From an uncultured Pelagibacteraceae bacterium (lineage in GTDB: Bacteria > Pseudomonadota > Alphaproteobacteria > Pelagibacterales > Pelagibacteraceae): a stretch of DNA of 64,000 bases. Below the pieces are notes generated by a model, which saw nothing but the letters and a program-made list of their open reading frames with translations, did not search any database and was not told the origin of the DNA. Below, one piece after another: positions 44,114-53,024 of this stretch. The DNA is taken from NCBI GenBank assembly GCA_902589725.1, contig CACITU010000005.1:1-64000 (forward strand), in the 5' to 3' direction. The position numbers and the translations under genes are program-made. Within the stretch, counting starts at the first letter, position 1; the number at the start of each line of letters is the position of its first letter.

Positions 44114-45673
44114 TTACTGTATTACTCTTGGAGCTATAAATATTAACAACTCTTTCAATTCATCAGTTTTGTTTTTACCTTTAAATAAATTACCTACTAC
44201 AGGAACATCGCTTATACCTGGTGTTTTTGTGTTAGTATTATTTTTTGTATTTTTCTTTATTCCACCTATTACAACAATGTCTCCATCTGTAACTAATAAT
44301 TTTGTTTTAATCTCATTAGTTGATATTCCTGGTTCATCTGCCCCAGCAATAGTTTTTGGAGCGTCATTATTAACTTGAATATCTAATAATACATTACCAT
44401 CACCTATGATACTTGGTGTTACAGTTAAAGAAAGTGCCGCTTCTTTAAATTCTGTTGTTGTGGTTCCATCCGAAGTAGTTTGGTATGGAATTTGATCTCC
44501 TTGGGTAATAGTTGCTTCTTGGTTGTTTAAAGTGAATACACTTGGAGACGATAAAATCTCGTTTAATCCTAAAGACTGAAGCGCCTCTAATTCAATCTTT
44601 AATACATCTGCTCCCATCATTTTAATAATTCCTATTCCACTAGTTGCACCTGTAATACTATTGTTTGTTACCGTTCCTGCTGCGGCGCCTAAAGTTACTC
44701 CAGCTGATGTTGTTGCAGCTCCACCAATTGTTCCTGAAATAGTAGTAGATGATGAGTCTCCTGTACCTTTCTTTGTCATGGCACCAATTCTACTACCCAG
44801 TGCTTTTGCAAAAGTAGACGTTACATCAACTATGAATGCTTCAATTAAAACTTGTTTAGTTTTTACATCTATTTCCTTAATAACAGAATCAATAACATCT
44901 AGATCCTCTTTTTGACCTCTAACAATTATTGATCTAGTTGTGTCTTCTACTGTTATTTTTAAATTATTCATTACTGCTGCGCCCTCTTCTCCTTGGCTTG
45001 CAAATAGATCTTCCAAGGTGGTTTTTGCTTGCTCCGGACTGATATAATATAATCTGAAAATTTCAGCTAATATAGGTTCTACAGACTCTTCCAGTTCGAT
45101 TTTTTTCTTTAAAACCTCTGCCCTTGCAGATTTTGCTGTTTCTTGCTCCGTAAGTTTTTCAGGTGTGTGAACTCTAATTATACCATCGGTAGCATTGATA
45201 TCTGCAACAAGTGTTTTCATATCAAGAATAGTTTGGAATGCTGTATCCCAACTCACACTATCAATTTTTGCAGTCACGGTTCCACTGACTTCATCACCAA
45301 CCAATATGTTTATATTTCCTAGCTCAGCCATCAACGACATTACATAACTAAAATCAAGGCCTTGAAAATTGATACTAATTTTTTGTTTTAAATTTGTAAA
45401 ATCATCAGGAATAGAGACATAATTTTTTACATTCTGGGTAGTAATTGTTTTTCTCTTAGTTTTAACATTATTAGAATTTTCTATTGGTTTAGGACCATCT
45501 TTTACTTTCTTCTCTATTTGTTTTTTTCCATCACTAATCACCTTGGAAGTATCAATTAATGGTTTTTCACCATGAACATTAACAGTAGGTTTCGTTGTTT
45601 CACATCCTACAATAAATAAAACAATAAAAAATAAGCTAAAAATTTTTATTACTAATTTCATTTTATCCATCAA
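44114..45673 (-). CDS. pilQ: Type IV pilus secretin PilQ/MshL-like, predicted lipoprotein
   Basis: STN-like domain ISINFQGLDFSYVMSLMAELGNINILVGDEVSG, secretin domain LSSPSVFTLNNQEATITQGDQIPYQ...VVIGGI...VPVVGNLFKGK; lipobox IVGC near the N-terminus. Confidence 0.93.
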   Translation of the reverse strand: MMDKMKLVIKIFSLFFIVLFIVGCETTKPTVNVHGEKPLIDTSKVISDGKKQIEKKVKDGPKPIENSNNVKTKRKTITTQNVKNYVSIPDDFTNLKQKISINFQGLDFSYVMSLMAELGNINILVGDEVSGTVTAKIDSVSWDTAFQTILDMKTLVADINATDGIIRVHTPEKLTEQETAKSARAEVLKKKIELEESVEPILAEIFRLYYISPEQAKTTLEDLFASQGEEGAAVMNNLKITVEDTTRSIIVRGQKEDLDVIDSVIKEIDVKTKQVLIEAFIVDVTSTFAKALGSRIGAMTKKGTGDSSSTTISGTIGGAATTSAGVTLGAAAGTVTNNSITGATSGIGIIKMMGADVLKIELEALQSLGLNEILSSPSVFTLNNQEATITQGDQIPYQTTSDGTTTTEFKEAALSLTVTPSIIGDGNVLLDIQVNNDAPKTIAGADEPGISTNEIKTKLLVTDGDIVVIGGIKKNTKNNTNTKTPGISDVPVVGNLFKGKNKTDELKELLIFIAPRVIQ

Positions 45674-46082
45674 TTTCTTGAATTAAATTATTCATGTATA
45701 CTTGATAAAATTTGTTATTTTCATCTTCTACAATTACATAAGATCCAAAAATTTCTACAATCGAAACATTTGAATTTAGTTTTTGATCCTCTTCAAATTT
45801 AAAAACATTTCCATCTGGTCTAGACAGAATTGCAAATTTTTTACTTTTACCAATTATTGTACCAACAAGTCTCATTCCATTTAAAATTCCAGCTTCACTA
45901 TTTTGATCATTTGTATCTGTATCTATACTGTTTTGATTTTGGCCTACTGCAGCATTCCCTTGAAATGGATCAATCGCTGGTAGTTCTTCGTCATCTAACT
46001 TAACTTTTTCTTCTGACGACACATTATTAAAGTTCAAAAGAACCAATGTTAGTATAAAAACTATTAATTTATTTATATTCAT
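45663..46082 (-). CDS. pilP: PilP-like pilus assembly protein
   Basis: Between PilO-like and PilQ; signal peptide, AIDPFQGN, then RLVGTIIGKSKKFAILSRPDGNVFKFEEDQKL. Confidence 0.75.
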   Translation of the reverse strand: MNINKLIVFILTLVLLNFNNVSSEEKVKLDDEELPAIDPFQGNAAVGQNQNSIDTDTNDQNSEAGILNGMRLVGTIIGKSKKFAILSRPDGNVFKFEEDQKLNSNVSIVEIFGSYVIVEDENNKFYQVYMNNLIQEIDG

Positions 46083-46731
46083 CTGGTAGACCTACTATTG
46101 ATATTGTTCCTTTTGATATTACCTTTCCTTGAACATCTTTTAAAACATCAATTTCCTCTTTATCAAAATTTATAACTTTTGACGAACTTGCTAAAGATCT
46201 TTTAAATTTTAAATAACCAAGAAAATTACCCATTATTTCATACTCAACTGGTATTTTGAAATATAATGCATTTTGCTGGCCATCATTATTCTCATTTTCA
46301 CTAGAATTTTCAGTGTTTGAATTTGAAACTGCAACTGGATCTGCTTTTTTTAAATTTACTATTGATAAACCATTAGCTAAAGCAAAATTGCTTATATTTT
46401 GATAAAGGTCCTCCACTTCTTTTTTGCTATGAAAAAGTTTGCTATTTTTTTTGAATTCAGGTTCAAGCTTTTTAATAGTTTTTTTCAAAGTAACAATATT
46501 GGTCTTAAATTCTTCTATTTTATTTTTATTTTCATTCATGATTAAAATTTGCTCATTTTGAAACTTCACTGTTGGTGAAACAAAAAAATAATAAATTATT
46601 AAAAAAATTAAAATTGAAAGAAAACCTATACCAAACTTGATGAGAAGCTTTTTATTGCTCATCAGATCCATTCCTTTTAGTTTTTCTACTAAATCTTTTA
46701 CATCTAAATTTTTTAAACTTCCTAAATCCAT
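46069..46731 (-). CDS. pilO: PilO-like pilus assembly protein
   Basis: Single TM, coiled coil, ferredoxin-like C-terminal part VEYEIMGNFLGYLKFKRSLAS; position between PilMN and PilP. Confidence 0.8.
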   Translation of the reverse strand: MDLGSLKNLDVKDLVEKLKGMDLMSNKKLLIKFGIGFLSILIFLIIYYFFVSPTVKFQNEQILIMNENKNKIEEFKTNIVTLKKTIKKLEPEFKKNSKLFHSKKEVEDLYQNISNFALANGLSIVNLKKADPVAVSNSNTENSSENENNDGQQNALYFKIPVEYEIMGNFLGYLKFKRSLASSSKVINFDKEEIDVLKDVQGKVISKGTISIVGLPDEYK

Positions 46732-46732
46732 A

Positions 46733-48970
46733 TTAACTTTGTTTTAATTTACAAAGAATTGTAAACCCTTTCTTGTTACTATTGCTATCCTGATTATCAA
46801 CTTTCATTGCAACCAATGAGGCTTGATCTATCAAAGATTTTTCATTTAGATTAGAAATAAAATTTAAAATATCTTGATCTGAAAAAGCCATTCCTTCAAT
46901 TGTTATATTTGATGAGCCATCAAAACTCATTTTTGAAAAATTTACTCTTAATGGAACACTTCTAGTAATTTGTGCTAAAGCTTTATAAGAAAGAACTTGG
47001 TTTGAGTTTACAAGTTTTCCAAGCTCCAATGACTTATCCATTTCTCTTTTTTGTTTTATTAATTTTGAAAACTGGCCATTATAATTATCAAATTCCATTT
47101 GAATTGAATCAAACTCTGCTAAAATTTTCTTATTTTTGTTTATTTTTAATACTGATAGTCCTATCAAAGATATATAAATAACTGCTATTGCAATTGCTAA
47201 ACCTTTAAATGCAAATCCAGAAAGAAATTTTAACCTTCCCTGTTGTCTAACTGCATCTCTATTAGGTAATAAGTTAATGTTCTTTACGGCTGTTACAAAC
47301 TTATAATATCCAAATACATCTAATTTTCGATAAGCAAGACCAATCACAGCAGCTAAGTTTGATCTATTATCTATATTAGTCTTTTCTGCATTGTAAGATG
47401 GTATTGCAACACCTTCTAAAGGATCAAAAAGAGAAAAACCAACAGTTGGCAAATTTTTTTTAAATGAAGGTATGATTGTATTGATATTTTTTAATGAACT
47501 AACAACTTGAATATTATTAATTTTATTTTCGTGTTTAGCTTCATAATCACCTATCGCCTGTTTAACTTGCATAGAGTATCTTCGAATGACAGCTTCAGAT
47601 TCGTCGTTAGTTGGCCCATCTGTAATGTTGGAAATTAAATCTTTTTCTGGCTGTCTTAAAAAAACATCAGTAATTACAGGTGTGTTGTTGTGAATAATCA
47701 TCAAATAATTTTCATCATCACTAATTTCCAATATTGCTGAATTACTATTTTGATCTATTGATTTAAATTTTGTATTGTCATGAGCATTTTTTAGAGTAAA
47801 ACACTTCACATCAACAATTACAGGATTCAAACCTGCTTTTTTTGCTATTGCAGAATATGCATTTACATCTGAAAGTTTTGAAGCTACAAATAATATTTCC
47901 ATTGTATTTGTTTTTGAATTTCTGTTAATTACTTGATGGAAAACTGAGTAGTCGTTTAAATTATCTGCTAACTGAACTAAATTTTCCCAAAGAGAATCGG
48001 TTTCAATTGCTTTTTGAAGTTCATCGTCACTCATAAGAGGACTTGTAACAACCCTGATAATTGCACTTGTAACCGGTATTGATAATGCAATATTTTTTGA
48101 GGTAATTTTTGCATTTGACATGGCTAAAGATATTTCTTCAGCAACATAATCTTTACTCTCTAATATATTGTCTTGAACTTTGTCTTTGTCTAACAATCTG
48201 TAGGAAAATTTATCTAAAATCCACTTTTCGTCTTTATCCTGACTTACTTGACAAACTCTAATTGCATCTTTTGATACATCTAATCCAGCTATTTCTTCAC
48301 CTGCAACACTTAATTTAGAAACTCTTGATTTAAAAAAATTATTAAAAAAAGATTTTACTTTGTTTTTTGATTTTTTTTCTTGAGAGCTATCATTAGTGCT
48401 CTCTTGTGGATTATCTATTTTAGATTTTCCCAATTTGATATTTTTTAATTTATCAAACATTGATAATTTAAATACTTTTTTAGAGCTTAAGTCATCATTT
48501 AATTGATTAAATGCGTCTGAAGACCTATCAAATGCTGATTCTTGATTAATATTACTGCCTTGTAACTGAATATTTTCATTTATCTCTTTTTCTTTAGCCT
48601 CTAATTCAATTTTGTTTTCATTTTGAGCTTCTATTTGAACATCATCAAACCATTTCTCTAAAATTGGGATAGCTTCATCTAAATCTTTAGTCCCAGATGA
48701 AGAAATTTTTTGTTTTCCATTTATATAAAGTCTACCAACCCAGTTTTTTGACTTTAATTCGCCTTTATATTTGTCTTGTCTGACATAAATATGCAATCTT
48801 CCATCTTTTTTATGAATTACCTCATTTAAATTTTTATCTTCTTGAATATTATCCTCTTGTTTTTTCAAGTTTGTATCATTTTCAACCTCTAATTTAACTT
48901 GTTCATTAGAATCATTATTACTTTCAGCTGTATTTGTCTGATTTTCTAATTTTTTATCGTCTTCATTCAT
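46733..48970 (-). CDS. PilM-PilN fusion protein with an extra ~230-aa N-terminal region
   Basis: PilM-type ATPase fold AGLDVSKDAIRVCQVSQD...; PilN-type NINLLPNRDAVRQQGRLKFLSGFAFKGLAIAIAVIYISLIG... in one ORF. Confidence 0.85.
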   Translation of the reverse strand: MNEDDKKLENQTNTAESNNDSNEQVKLEVENDTNLKKQEDNIQEDKNLNEVIHKKDGRLHIYVRQDKYKGELKSKNWVGRLYINGKQKISSSGTKDLDEAIPILEKWFDDVQIEAQNENKIELEAKEKEINENIQLQGSNINQESAFDRSSDAFNQLNDDLSSKKVFKLSMFDKLKNIKLGKSKIDNPQESTNDSSQEKKSKNKVKSFFNNFFKSRVSKLSVAGEEIAGLDVSKDAIRVCQVSQDKDEKWILDKFSYRLLDKDKVQDNILESKDYVAEEISLAMSNAKITSKNIALSIPVTSAIIRVVTSPLMSDDELQKAIETDSLWENLVQLADNLNDYSVFHQVINRNSKTNTMEILFVASKLSDVNAYSAIAKKAGLNPVIVDVKCFTLKNAHDNTKFKSIDQNSNSAILEISDDENYLMIIHNNTPVITDVFLRQPEKDLISNITDGPTNDESEAVIRRYSMQVKQAIGDYEAKHENKINNIQVVSSLKNINTIIPSFKKNLPTVGFSLFDPLEGVAIPSYNAEKTNIDNRSNLAAVIGLAYRKLDVFGYYKFVTAVKNINLLPNRDAVRQQGRLKFLSGFAFKGLAIAIAVIYISLIGLSVLKINKNKKILAEFDSIQMEFDNYNGQFSKLIKQKREMDKSLELGKLVNSNQVLSYKALAQITRSVPLRVNFSKMSFDGSSNITIEGMAFSDQDILNFISNLNEKSLIDQASLVAMKVDNQDSNSNKKGFTILCKLKQS

Positions 48971-48994
48971 AGAAAGTTTTAAATAATTTATTTT

Positions 48995-49024
48995 AATTTA
49001 CTTGATTTGGATAAGATATGTCAA
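48995..49024 (-). promoter_or_regulatory. Putative promoter for pilMN-O-P-Q-B-C
   Basis: Minus strand TTGACA (49024-49019), 18-nt spacer, TAAATT (49000-48995), upstream of ATG 48970. Confidence 0.55.
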
Positions 49025-49030
49025 TATATT

Positions 49031-49264
49031 TGTGTTAGAGTTAATTATTTTGTGTTAGACTACTAATCAATTGTAATTTTTTTCTTAAATTAACAAAAAA
49101 GCATGTAAAATAGTGTATTTTAAATATATTGGATATTTTTAATATTTTTGTGTTAGAGTAATTGAGCTTTGTGTTAGAGTTTTGAGAAACAATTAGTAAA
49201 AATTTAATATAAAAAAAAAGCTTAATTTTATTGGTTTTTTAAAAATATTATTTTTGTGTTAGAG
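49031..49264 (-). repeat. Five same-orientation copies of CTCTAACACA(AA) in the pilY1-pilM intergenic gap
   Basis: Plus-strand TGTGTTAGAG at 49031-49040, 49149-49158, 49170-49179 and 49255-49264, and TGTGTTAGAC at 49051-49060. Confidence 0.9.
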
Positions 49265-49274
49265 TTTAACCAAT

Positions 49275-52200
49275 TTAATAATTTTCAATCCATTTTTCAA
49301 GTTGGATTTCTGTTCCTGTATCTTTTGCCTCAGATTTTCCTGTAACTAAATTATCTTTTGAAGTAAATCCACTAATATTCTTATTAGCCTCTCCAGATAT
49401 TCCAACGTATAAATTATCTCCTTGTTTTACAACTTTTGATAGAACTCCTTTACCAATATTTACATTTAATAATGATTTTCCACATTTTGAATCGTAAGCT
49501 GTTAATATTGCTTTTCCCGTATTACACACATTTGTGCTCGTTGTAGGTTCATAAATAGGGAAATAAACTCTATCTTTGTCTACTGTTGGTTCAGCAGTTA
49601 ATTTTTGAAAGTTTTTTAAGTTCACATACCAACCAAGATCACTATTGCTAGGACAAGTTGGTGTTGTTTTACATTTTGAAATATCTCCTGGTGTTCCAAC
49701 ATCAACATAATTCGGAAAATCTTTATCTTTAATGCCATAAACTCTATTTTGAACTTGATTTGATTGTTCATAAAGTTTTTGTGTGTTTCCTGTTCCAAAA
49801 TATAACCAAAGATTGTTATCATTATTAATTGTTACTTCTGGTCGTGTAAAAATGTATCTTCCATTATCTGACGTTGATTGAGAATTAAATAATGTCGTTG
49901 AAGAAATTTTTGAAATTACATTATTTGTTAAAGAAAAATTTTCAGTTAAATTAATTTTAGTTATTTTTCCCTCGAGATCAGAAGCATAAATTATTGCCCC
50001 ATCATAATTTGCTTTAGCAGTACTATCTGCTGTTATTACACTAAGGTCAGCAGGTAAAGCATTTATAATATCTGTTTTATTAACCTTGCTTGCAATAATT
50101 GTTACATTGCTAGGAGCTCTTTCAAAATTTAATTTAAGATTGGACATTGTATTTCCATTCAATGTTCCTGTTACAGTATATTTAATATCTCCAGCACCAC
50201 TAACTCTAATCTTGCAACAATTAACATCATAAGAATTTAATCCATACTGGCCTAAACTAAACTCAGTCTTAGTATTTCCATTAGGTATTCCAAAAACATA
50301 ATTATGCATAACATTTACTTGGTCTGATATATTTATTTCTTTTAATAATTTTCCCTCATTTTCAATATCCATAACATAAACTGCAGAACCTATATCAGGA
50401 TTTACTGAAGCATTGTAACCAGCACCAAACACAGCTACCCATTTATCATTTCCACTAACTTTAATTCTAATAATTCTTGGTGTTGACCAAGTCTCACCTA
50501 ATTTACTATAATTTAAGTCAGCAGCTATACTTCCAGATCCATAACTATAAATATTTTTAGCACCTGTAGAGTCCCAGTGGCTTATTTCTCTATTTGATGG
50601 ATCATTTTGAATTGCAAATAAATGTTTAGGATTATTAACATCAGTTATGTCAATAGAATAAATTGCATTTCCACCTGCCCCTATTCCACCAATTAAAATG
50701 GTTCGCCATCTTGGATTACTAGCTCCATCATTTGGAGTATCATCAAAGTAAATATCTTTAACGACCGGAGATCCATCAATACCATATATTGCATTAGTAA
50801 CATTTGCTGTTGATGAAGGTATTCTTTCTAAATTTCCAAGAATTACAGGAGGTATGTATCCCCACAATTCTTCACCATCAGATGCTCGAAAAGCGTGCAA
50901 AATACCATTATTAGCACCTGCTAAAACAACCTCGGTTCTATTACTGCAAACTCCACCACAACTTGAGCCATTTTGAAAATTATTATAATTCTTTTGAGTT
51001 CTGTAATATGCATCGGTTTTATTAAAATTAGCATTTCCAGTATCTGATGTTGGTGCCTCAGGTGCTCCTACTACTACCAATTCTGAATGATAAATATCTG
51101 CAAGTTTATGCATACTCTCTGTTTTATTTCCATCTCCATCTTGATCGTAAGTATCAACCCCTCTGATAAAATTTATTAAATTATCTACTTCGGTATTTGT
51201 AGGTGACTGGCTAGGAAACATTAAAGCTTTTAATTCATCTCTATTAGATGTTGTAAAATTATTAAAGCCAGTAGAACTTATTCCAGAGGTCCAAATTTTT
51301 CTTGATGATGCAGATTTATTATTTAGTTTATCTCCAGCATCCCATTGTTCTGCACCAAATGTTCCATTTGTATTAAGTTTATATTTCTTAAGTCTGCCCT
51401 TCCATTGTTTATTTTTTTCGTATTCAAATGTTGCTTGATAAATAAAATTACCTCTAGTCACATCAGACATTACAGCGGGTGTTGTAAATGTAAGTCTTCC
51501 TGAAATAGCCTGCTTAATCGCATCAGTAAGTTTAGCTAGTAGATCAGTCTCATTCTCTGCATACAATGGCGCTTTAGTCCCTCCTTTTTCTGCTAAAGTT
51601 TTGTAATTATTATTTGCTCCACCTAAAGCAAACCCTACTGCAAAAGTTTTTACGTTATCTGATTTATTTAGTATATTTGCTATTTGAAGAACTGAGCTAT
51701 GGCTACGCCAATATCCGTCACTAATAACTATTAAAAAATTTTGAGAACATGTTTTGTCCCAATTTGCTACTTGACCACTCCTAAAATAATCTCTTGCTCT
51801 ATTTAGAGCATTATTTAAATTAGTTCCTCCACTTGCATAAATACCATCAACATTTGTATAAATCTCTTTTGCTCCAGTATCGCTAATTTTAACTCTTATT
51901 CTTGTTCTACTTGAATAAGTGCTTCCCCATTCCATTAAACCAAAATTTGCTCCAGATGTTAAATCTGTATTTGATACAATTTTTTTAATTACTTTTTTTG
52001 CAGCCTCTAATCTTGTTCTTGATCCTCCAACTGATAGGGTTTCTGATCCGCTGGTATTATATTTTCTAACTGTAAAATTGTAATAATCGGTTACATAAAT
52101 ATTATCACTTGAGTCTATTTCAATTCCGTAAGGATATCTAAACCCTCCAGATGTTGACCATGATCCTACTAATTTACTTTCACTACAAGTATCTGGATTA

Positions 52201-53024
52201 ATTTTATATACAGCGTGTTGAGATACTGAAGTATAATAAACATTGCCTGCACTATCCCATGCAGTATCCGTGGGTCTATTTGCATTGCAATTTCTTACTC
52301 TATTATTCGCATATGGACTGTTTTGAGCGACTAATTGGTGTCCTGATCTATAGGCTATTCTAACTTGATTTTTACTATAATTTGCATAAGCAATTCTTGT
52401 TCCTGATCTATTCCAGCTCATACCCCATATAAAACTATTTCCTGCTCCTTCGTTGTTGTAGGCGTTTCTTCCTGGATTAGGGTACATGCTAGATTTGTAA
52501 TGACTTGCAATCATTTCTACACTTCTTGGTCCTCCACTTGCCCAAGCCCATCCTCCACCGACCGCCATAGCAGTCGGATAAGATCTTAAGAGCGAATTAT
52601 GTCTTGTAGTTCTGCAAGCACCATCTAATGATAGGGTAACAAACCTACTATTGTTTGTATCTGAAATATAAATCAGATCTCCATCAATATCGAATTGTCT
52701 TGCATTTCTCCATTGAGAACAATTACTCCCGTAACCACCAAAAGATTTTAAATATTTACCTGTGCTATCAAATTTTTTTATTCTATTATTCCAATATTCA
52801 AGAACATAAATATTTCCAAACCTATCCACATTTACATCTACTGGATAATGAATTTGAACAGCACCTGCTAATCTTGCAGACATACTGCCTGAATTATCAA
52901 GCATAATTAAAATGTTTGCTGGTATGTCAGATGTACCTGTTCCGGGTGGAGGATTTTTACCTTTCACCTCAGTAAAAAATAAAGATAAAAATAAACTAAA
53001 TATTATTGTTGAGAGTCTAACCAT
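49275..53024 (-). CDS. pilY1: PilY1-like pilus tip protein with VWA domain split by an NHL-like beta-propeller
   Basis: Signal peptide, MIDAS ILIMLDNSGSMSA, NHL-like repeats, VWA continuation, GGTNLNNAL, VISDG, then PilY1 C-terminal propeller (VVLAGANNGILHAFRASDGEELWGYIPP; GIDGSPVVKDIYFDD). Confidence 0.9.
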   Translation of the reverse strand: MVRLSTIIFSLFLSLFFTEVKGKNPPPGTGTSDIPANILIMLDNSGSMSARLAGAVQIHYPVDVNVDRFGNIYVLEYWNNRIKKFDSTGKYLKSFGGYGSNCSQWRNARQFDIDGDLIYISDTNNSRFVTLSLDGACRTTRHNSLLRSYPTAMAVGGGWAWASGGPRSVEMIASHYKSSMYPNPGRNAYNNEGAGNSFIWGMSWNRSGTRIAYANYSKNQVRIAYRSGHQLVAQNSPYANNRVRNCNANRPTDTAWDSAGNVYYTSVSQHAVYKINPDTCSESKLVGSWSTSGGFRYPYGIEIDSSDNIYVTDYYNFTVRKYNTSGSETLSVGGSRTRLEAAKKVIKKIVSNTDLTSGANFGLMEWGSTYSSRTRIRVKISDTGAKEIYTNVDGIYASGGTNLNNALNRARDYFRSGQVANWDKTCSQNFLIVISDGYWRSHSSVLQIANILNKSDNVKTFAVGFALGGANNNYKTLAEKGGTKAPLYAENETDLLAKLTDAIKQAISGRLTFTTPAVMSDVTRGNFIYQATFEYEKNKQWKGRLKKYKLNTNGTFGAEQWDAGDKLNNKSASSRKIWTSGISSTGFNNFTTSNRDELKALMFPSQSPTNTEVDNLINFIRGVDTYDQDGDGNKTESMHKLADIYHSELVVVGAPEAPTSDTGNANFNKTDAYYRTQKNYNNFQNGSSCGGVCSNRTEVVLAGANNGILHAFRASDGEELWGYIPPVILGNLERIPSSTANVTNAIYGIDGSPVVKDIYFDDTPNDGASNPRWRTILIGGIGAGGNAIYSIDITDVNNPKHLFAIQNDPSNREISHWDSTGAKNIYSYGSGSIAADLNYSKLGETWSTPRIIRIKVSGNDKWVAVFGAGYNASVNPDIGSAVYVMDIENEGKLLKEINISDQVNVMHNYVFGIPNGNTKTEFSLGQYGLNSYDVNCCKIRVSGAGDIKYTVTGTLNGNTMSNLKLNFERAPSNVTIIASKVNKTDIINALPADLSVITADSTAKANYDGAIIYASDLEGKITKINLTENFSLTNNVISKISSTTLFNSQSTSDNGRYIFTRPEVTINNDNNLWLYFGTGNTQKLYEQSNQVQNRVYGIKDKDFPNYVDVGTPGDISKCKTTPTCPSNSDLGWYVNLKNFQKLTAEPTVDKDRVYFPIYEPTTSTNVCNTGKAILTAYDSKCGKSLLNVNIGKGVLSKVVKQGDNLYVGISGEANKNISGFTSKDNLVTGKSEAKDTGTEIQLEKWIENY

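Noticed and set aside
43832-44915. Plus-strand ORFs (43832-44146, 44106-44378, 44661-44915) opposite pilB/pilQ
   Set aside because: Antisense to conserved secretion ATPase/secretin domains.
49031-49264. CRISPR array interpretation of the TGTGTTAGAG repeats
   Set aside because: Repeat too short, spacing irregular (20, 98, 21, 85 bp), no cas genes.
49031-49264. DNA uptake sequence interpretation of the repeats
   Set aside because: Uptake sequences are dispersed over a genome; by eye the full 10-mer is confined to this gap in the window. Needs a whole-genome count.
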